Shown here piece by piece: positions 58,786-64,000 of a DNA stretch of 64,000 nucleotides. A model generated the notes under the pieces. It ran no database searches. It was not told where the DNA came from and saw nothing but the letters and a program-made list of their open reading frames with translations. The DNA is from Coleophoma eucalyptorum (Eukaryota > Ascomycota > Leotiomycetes > Helotiales > Dermateaceae): contig JALRME010000009.1 of assembly GCA_026120035.1 (NCBI GenBank), positions 806,001-870,000 of the forward strand. Direction: 5' to 3'. A program made the position numbers and the translations under genes. Each line of letters begins with the position of its first letter. Positions within the stretch are counted from its first letter, which is position 1.

Positions 58786-61384
58786 ATGGCGGCCCTTGGA
58801 GAGGATTTGCTTGGAATAGTGAACAAGTTGCAAGACCTGGTCTTCAACACCATTGGCAATGATAGCTTGGATTTGCCCCAAATCGTATGCTTCCCCTTAC
58901 CCTTCTGGTGCAATGAACTTGCTGCTGACTTCTCTATCAGGTTGTTGTTGGTTCGCAATCCTCCGGTAAATCATCTGTTTTAGAAAACATTGTCGGTCGA
59001 GACTTTTTACCTCGAGGAAGCGGCATTGTTACCAGAAGACCACTTATTCTTCAGCTCATCAACATTCCGAGTGAAGACGAAGATGCTGCAGAGCCCCATA
59101 GTGCGCATAGTGTGGCCACCCAGCCAGAATGGGCCGAGTTCCATCACATTCCCAACAGACGGTTTACGGAGTTTATGGACGTCAAACGGGAAATCGAAAA
59201 CGAGACTGCTAGAATTGCTGGAAACAATAAAGGCATCAACAGGTCTCCTATAAACCTCAAGATTTACTCCCCCCATGTTCTCAGTTTGACGCTTGTGGAT
59301 CTGCCAGGTTTGACAAAGGTATGCCGAGCAGCTTTTTGGGGATTTAGAATGTCAACTAATTTCGTTGCGCTATAGGTACCAATTGGAGATCAACCGACCG
59401 ACATCGAGAAGCAGACGCGAAACCTCATCTCCGAATACATCGCAAAGCCTAACAGTATAATCCTAGCAGTTTCACCAGCAAACGTTGACATTGTGAATTC
59501 CGAGGCCCTGAAGCTAGCACGACATGTTGATCCCCTTGGCAGGCGGACGATCGGTGTCCTTACAAAAATTGATCTGATGGATCACGGCACCAACGCGCTG
59601 GATATCCTATCTGGCCGAGTCTATCCTCTGAAACTAGGATTCATTGGAGTTGTCAACAGATCGCAGCAAGATATCCAAGGAAATAAATCTCTCGCGGAGG
59701 CCCTGAAGTCGGAGTCCGATTTCTTCAAGCATCACCCAGCATACAGAAACATGTCCAGTAGATGTGGTACACAGTTTTTAGCAAAGAGTCTGAACACCAC
59801 TTTACTGGCACACATCCGCGAACGACTACCTGATATCAAGGCTAGACTGAATACACTGATGGGCCAGTGCCAGCAAGAGCTAGCCAGTTATGGAGACCAG
59901 CACTTCAGTGGAAAGGAACATCGTGGATCATTGGTTCTGCAGCTCATGACCCGATTCGCAACTTCTTTCACCTCCTCTATCGATGGTACATCGACCGAGA
60001 TCTCGACCAAGGAGCTTTGCGGTGGTGCTAGAATATACTATATCTTCAACTCTGTATTCGGTAATTCGCTTGAGACTATTGATCCAACGACCAACCTTTC
60101 AGCTCTTGATATCAGAACTGCAATCCGAAATTCTACGGGCCCGAGGCCGAGCTTGTTCGTTCCCGAACTTGCATTTGACTTGCTTGTAAAGCCTCAAATC
60201 AAGCTTTTGGAGATCCCTAGTCAAAGATGCGTTGAACTTGTCTATGAGGAGCTTATCAAGATTTGCCACACTTGTGGTTCGACCGAGTTGACCCGATTTC
60301 CCCGTCTCCAAGGCAAGCTCATCGAGGTCGTTTCTGACCTTCTCAGAGAGCGACTTGGTCCTGCTTCTCAATATGTAGAGTCACTGATTGCGATCCAGCG
60401 AGCTTACATTAACACGAATCATCCCAATTTTCTGGGTGCGGCAGCAGCAATGAGCAATGTTGTAAGCAACAAGCAAGAAAAGGAGCGAAAACGACTAGTT
60501 CAGGAGGAGCGAGAGCGTAGGGAGCGGAGACGTCAGAAGGAGCTTGGGGCTGCCAACGGTACTGAGACACCGGAAGATGACGAGGAGAACGGTACCCCGG
60601 TAATTGAGAACATCCCAATCCGAAAGCATCTTCATAAGGGTACTCGAAGCATGTCACCTGCTGTTCGTGAGAACGGCACGGGTAGCATTGCGTCAACTAT
60701 GAACGGAATGAGCGCTGGCCAATTCAATGGCCAAGGTGCAGGTGGCCCTAAAGATTCGTTCTTGAACTATTTCTTTGGCAAGGAGGGTGGAATGCCAGGA
60801 GGACCTCCAAATCCTTCTTCAAATCCCAACCTCGCCAGACATGTCAGCCAGAGTATGGAGCCAAGCATCACTCAAAGCATCAGAAAGCAAGAGGAGCGCC
60901 AAAGACCCCCCATCCCGCAACCAAGAGAGGACGAGTATCCTGTTACACCTGATTATAACTCACCCTTCGTAAGTCTACAACAGCCTCTATTCTGCATAAC
61001 ACTGACCCCAAGCAGGGCACAAGCAATGAGCCGGCTCTCACTGATCGCGAGGCTATGGAAACAGAACTCATCCGCGCTCTTATCTCATCATACTTCAACA
61101 TTGTACGTGAGTCGATAGCCGACCAAGTGCCCAAAGCTGTGATGCATCTGTTGGTCAACCACTCGAAAGATGTTGTCCAAAATCGATTGGTCAGCGAGCT
61201 CTACAAGGAGGACTTATTCGAAGAGCTCCTTTACGAGGACGACGCTGTCAAGAAGGAGCGCGAGAAGTGCGAAAAGCTTCTCAAGACGTACAAAGAGGCG
61301 GCCAAGATCATTTCGGTATAGTCATCCACTCTTCCTACATATAGATCATTTACTAACAATTAATTGCAGGAAGTTGGCATATGA
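58786..61384 (+). CDS. DNM1: Dynamin-related GTPase Dnm1 (mitochondrial and peroxisomal fission)
   Basis: Five exons (58786-58884, 58941-59318, 59376-60968, 61016-61315, 61370-61384) encode 794 residues. GTPase motifs are GSQSSGKSS (P-loop), IVTRRP (switch 1), DLPGLTK (G3) and LTKIDLMD (G4). The N-terminus [21 protein letters not shown] is the Dnm1/Drp1 form, not Vps1. A stalk with [10 protein letters not shown] follows, then the B-insert with a highly charged stretch, and the conserved [13 protein letters not shown]. The GTPase effector domain occupies the last ~100 residues ([21 protein letters not shown]). The final exon carries only the last four residues and stop (EVGI). It is recruited by Fis1/Mdv1-like adaptors to constrict membranes. 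Confidence 0.93.
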
Positions 61385-62276
61385 AGTACGCAGGTAGGGG
61401 ATTCAGAAAGGCGTCAATGTGGATATATGTGTTATTAGGGCGGGGACGAAGCATGAGGAAAAGTATAACCTCATTTGTAGAACTACTGTATCGATTCGAT
61501 GTGGCGGTGGCCCCTTTTGTCTTTTCTCTGGAGGAGAACGGGAAGCAGAGGGCGGCATATATAAACAGCAATTTTCGCTCCATTCTCAATGTGTATACGA
61601 GAGACCCAGCCTAGCACAATTAACATTTTTCTCAATCATAAGAATGCACTTAAAGGAGGTATATGTATGTAAACAGCGGTGCATACATAGCACTGTGCAT
61701 GGTATATGATGCAACTAATAAAGTTTCCTCAGATTATAGCGCTTGAGGAATTTCATGGTCACGCGAACTTGACGGATCTTGTAGGGACGAGAATGGCATA
61801 GAGAGCTGGTATTCTACTATCGTGGCACGTAACGGATGCAGGTAATTTGTCCAAGAGAAGTACCTGTATTGAAGCCTCAATCATGCTCAACAACGACTTA
61901 CTCTGATCAAGTTTCACGATAACCACGATTCACTTTGCTGTTCGTAATTTGCGGATGTTGATTGGGACTACATATTCCAACTGATATGACGCGATTGCAA
62001 GCGAGCAACCACCAGCCGAGATAGGAGCGCGGGGGGAGTCTTTTTGTCAAAGGCAAGTGAGTGAGGTGATATTCAAAGCAACTCCTATTCCCGCGACCTC
62101 TTCTACAACAACGCGCGTCCGCAATAATTTCTACCTCTACGATACCAAGACAGTTAGCAACTCTACCAGGCGATTCTGATCGATTCCTTTCTCCGCCAAC
62201 GATCTTTTTGCAACGTGGGGCAGATTTTCTCACCTCGTCTCATACACACATCCTACATCACCACCGATCGCCCACG
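61385..62276. other. Intergenic between DNM1 and the glutaredoxin
   Basis: DNM1 3' UTR plus the promoter and leader of the next gene. No coding feature is supported. Confidence 0.45.
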
Positions 62277-63099
62277 ATGTCGACCCTCCTCGAGATCAAG
62301 ACCGAAGAAGAGTGGAATGCACACAGCTCCTCTCTGCCACCATCAACACTGCAGATCATCAACTTCCACGCCCCCTGGGCAGCACCATGCGCACAAATGA
62401 CGACCGTCCTGCAAACGCTCGCCTCGCAATACCCCGTCACTTCACCACTGCAGACCTCCTGGGTTTCCATGAACGCTGAGGAGGTCATGGATGTCAGCGA
62501 GGCTTTCAACGTCACTGCAGTCCCGTTCTTGGTCCTTACGCGCGGCGGTACTGTTTTGGAGGAAGTCAGTGGCAGTGATGCGACGAAGGTCCGTGAAGCT
62601 ATTGAGAAGCATTCCAAGTCTGGTGCGCCTACCAACGGTGTCTCGGCGGCAACTGCTGAGAAGAGGGACTTGAGCCAGTATGCACCTACCAAGTCTGATC
62701 CTGCCACTGCGCCGGCCTACAGCAGTGGAGCAGTTGAGCAGAACAAAGAGGATTTACACGCTCGTCTCACGAATTTGGTAAAGGCTGCGCCGGTTATGTT
62801 GTTTATGAAGGGTGAGTTCCCATTTTAACAAGGGTGGAAAATCTGTTCTATATTGAGGATGCTGCTTGCGCTTCAGACGATTGACTGACAGCATCGTGTA
62901 TAGGCACTCCATCAGCTCCACAATGTGGCTTCTCACGACAACTTGTAGCTTTACTACGTGAAAACAGCGTCAAATACGGATTCTTCAACATCCTTGCAGA
63001 CGATGAGGTGCGCCAAGGTCTGAAAGAGTTTGCAGATTGGCCAACATTCCCCCAGCTGTGGGTTGAGGGTGAGCTTGTTGGTGGCTTGGATATTGTAAG

Positions 63100-63139
<40 letters not shown>

Positions 63140-63276
63140 TCCCCATCTTGGAAGTTACAGGCAAAGAGAGGATCCAAATACTGACATTACTGTTTTTGTC
63201 ATAGGTCAAGGAAGAAGTTGCAAACGATCCAGACTTCCTGAAGCCCTTCAGCGTCACAAAGACTGCAGCTGCATGA
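62277..63276 (+). CDS. Monothiol glutaredoxin with thioredoxin-like domain (Grx3/Grx4/GrxD)
   Basis: Three exons (62277-62811, 62904-63094, 63205-63276) encode 265 residues. Residues 1-110 are a thioredoxin-like domain in which the usual WCGPC is WAAPC ([12 protein letters not shown]), normal for this class. A linker (about 111-165) leads to the glutaredoxin domain with [20 protein letters not shown], where CGFS is the iron-sulfur ligand site, and [19 protein letters not shown] (GSH site). Cytosolic Grx3/4 proteins carry a GSH-coordinated [2Fe-2S] cluster, help deliver iron, and transmit iron status to GATA repressors and HapX/Php4. That links it to the FTR1-FET3 locus by function only. Intron 2 contains a CA microsatellite. 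Confidence 0.93.
63102..63138 (+). repeat. (AC)n microsatellite inside the glutaredoxin intron 2
   Basis: About 18 uninterrupted AC units follow the GTAAGTT donor of the second intron. It lies wholly within the intron, 7 bp after the splice donor. Confidence 0.95.
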
Positions 63277-63824
63277 ACAACCACCAAGTCCTGTAAGAGC
63301 GATCACCACAGGGACAAGAACTAAGCGAAGGTTGAGCAGAAGGAACCCAGCCCCCCGAGGATCAGAGACAAAAGTACAACCAATTTAATTCATTAGATAG
63401 ATGCCATGGCACTTAGGCTGTTCGAAACAAAAATATCTCCGTTGGTTTCACAACAAGTGATGGACTGGGCGGCGTGGGAATTGTAAATCTGACGGACATG
63501 CATTTCTTGAGGGGCAAACATGCAAATTGTTGAATAAACAGTTCTCTTGCGAAGTGAATTAGCAAAGGGTATTAGATTGATAGCAGAAAAGTTGAAAATC
63601 AACTCGAGAATCATAAGCTAGCAACTACAAACTATTTCTAAGAATCATATGAAGAAAAGGCTTACTTTGAGGCTCTGATGAAGTGGCTCTTGTTGATATC
63701 ATGATTCGTATTCGAAGATAATTATCTGGCCATCTATCCATCCATATACTTTACCCTTCTATAAATATGCACAAAACCTTGCCCTCCCTTCACCATTCCC
63801 AAAGTTTATAAGTCCTGCCTTTTT
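63277..63824. other. Convergent intergenic spacer
   Basis: A region between the 3' ends of the glutaredoxin gene and the partial minus-strand gene. No coding feature. Confidence 0.45.
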
Positions 63825-64000
63825 CTAAGCCTTCTTTGCAACGCCATCTCTCTCAAGACATTTATCTGTGTAAAAGTCTAAACCAGCTTCAACTCTAAGC
63901 GTACCAAACATGGAACTGCTATCCAGTTGTCTACCCTCTGGAACAAGCGTCGTAGCCTTCTCCATGTGCTTCAACGCAACCTCGCTGACCTCCAAGCGAC
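63825..64000 (-). CDS. C-terminal end of an unrecognised gene
   Basis: An open frame without start runs from the right edge to a TAG at 63825-63827, giving about 57 residues: RLEVSEVALKHMEKATTLVP, then QLDSSSMFGTLRVEAG and LDFYTDKCLERDGVAKKA. It lacks repeats and membrane segments, and the frame is well formed with no low-complexity bias, so I regard it as the true C-terminus of a gene beyond the window. I do not recognise the family. The gene is convergent with the glutaredoxin gene. Confidence 0.5.
   Translation of the reverse strand, partial: RLEVSEVALKHMEKATTLVPEGRQLDSSSMFGTLRVEAGLDFYTDKCLERDGVAKKA

Noticed and set aside
1..64000. CRISPR arrays, operons, rRNA or plasmid features
   Set aside because: No regularly spaced repeats or bacterial-type gene order; intron-rich eukaryotic genes throughout.

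Overview
The window looks like nuclear DNA of a filamentous ascomycete (Pezizomycotina; a leotiomycete is possible, but that is only an impression). The reasons are short introns of about 42-145 bp with GTAAGT-type donors and CTAAC-like branch sites, compact genes on both strands, a PAS-GAF-PHY fungal phytochrome, a reductive-iron-uptake pair under GATA elements, and nuclear tRNA genes that carry introns. Gene models were built by hand. For every complete multi-exon gene the summed exon length is divisible by three.

Layout. 1-6.3 kb: the 3' end of the peroxisomal AAA ATPase PEX6, a TLC-domain membrane protein, a cytosine-deaminase-like amidohydrolase, and the Golgi tether subunit COG8. 7.6-13.8 kb: a divergent iron permease (FTR1-like) and multicopper ferroxidase (FET3-like) pair around a 2.9 kb shared control region holding four exact ATCWGATAA elements and a CCAAT box. 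14.6-19.8 kb: a PP2C phosphatase and an MFS sugar porter. 20.2-24.2 kb: a divergent pair of a Dal5-type anion/vitamin permease (with a 6-nt micro-exon) and a flavin-dependent luciferase-like monooxygenase that has lost about 90-100 internal residues. 24.2-28.4 kb: a gene-poor, TpA-rich stretch. 28.4-32.7 kb: a fungal phytochrome hybrid histidine kinase whose phospho-acceptor histidine is replaced by glutamine. 32.7-36.8 kb: a second gene-poor stretch with three intron-containing tRNA genes (Cys, Met, Gly) and a probable LTR-retrotransposon end.

36.8-64 kb is dense housekeeping sequence: SLA1 (endocytic actin adaptor), a second Dal5-type MFS permease, AMP deaminase, a YEA4-like UDP-sugar transporter, the PP2A B regulatory subunit CDC55, a conserved fungal protein of unknown function, a secreted SMP-30-like beta-propeller, a secreted PEBP-family protein, the fission dynamin DNM1, a PICOT-type monothiol glutaredoxin (GRX3/4), and the 3' end of one unrecognised gene.

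Links between genes. FTR1 and FET3 form the high-affinity iron-uptake complex, and the glutaredoxin 50 kb away belongs to the family that relays iron status to the GATA and HapX regulators expected to bind the FTR1-FET3 promoter. The permease and monooxygenase at 20-24 kb look like a small catabolic unit that is now broken. I found no clearly new multi-gene system. The observations most worth checking are the H-to-Q phytochrome, the deleted monooxygenase, the iron-responsive intergenic region, the micro-exons and the tRNA/LTR island.
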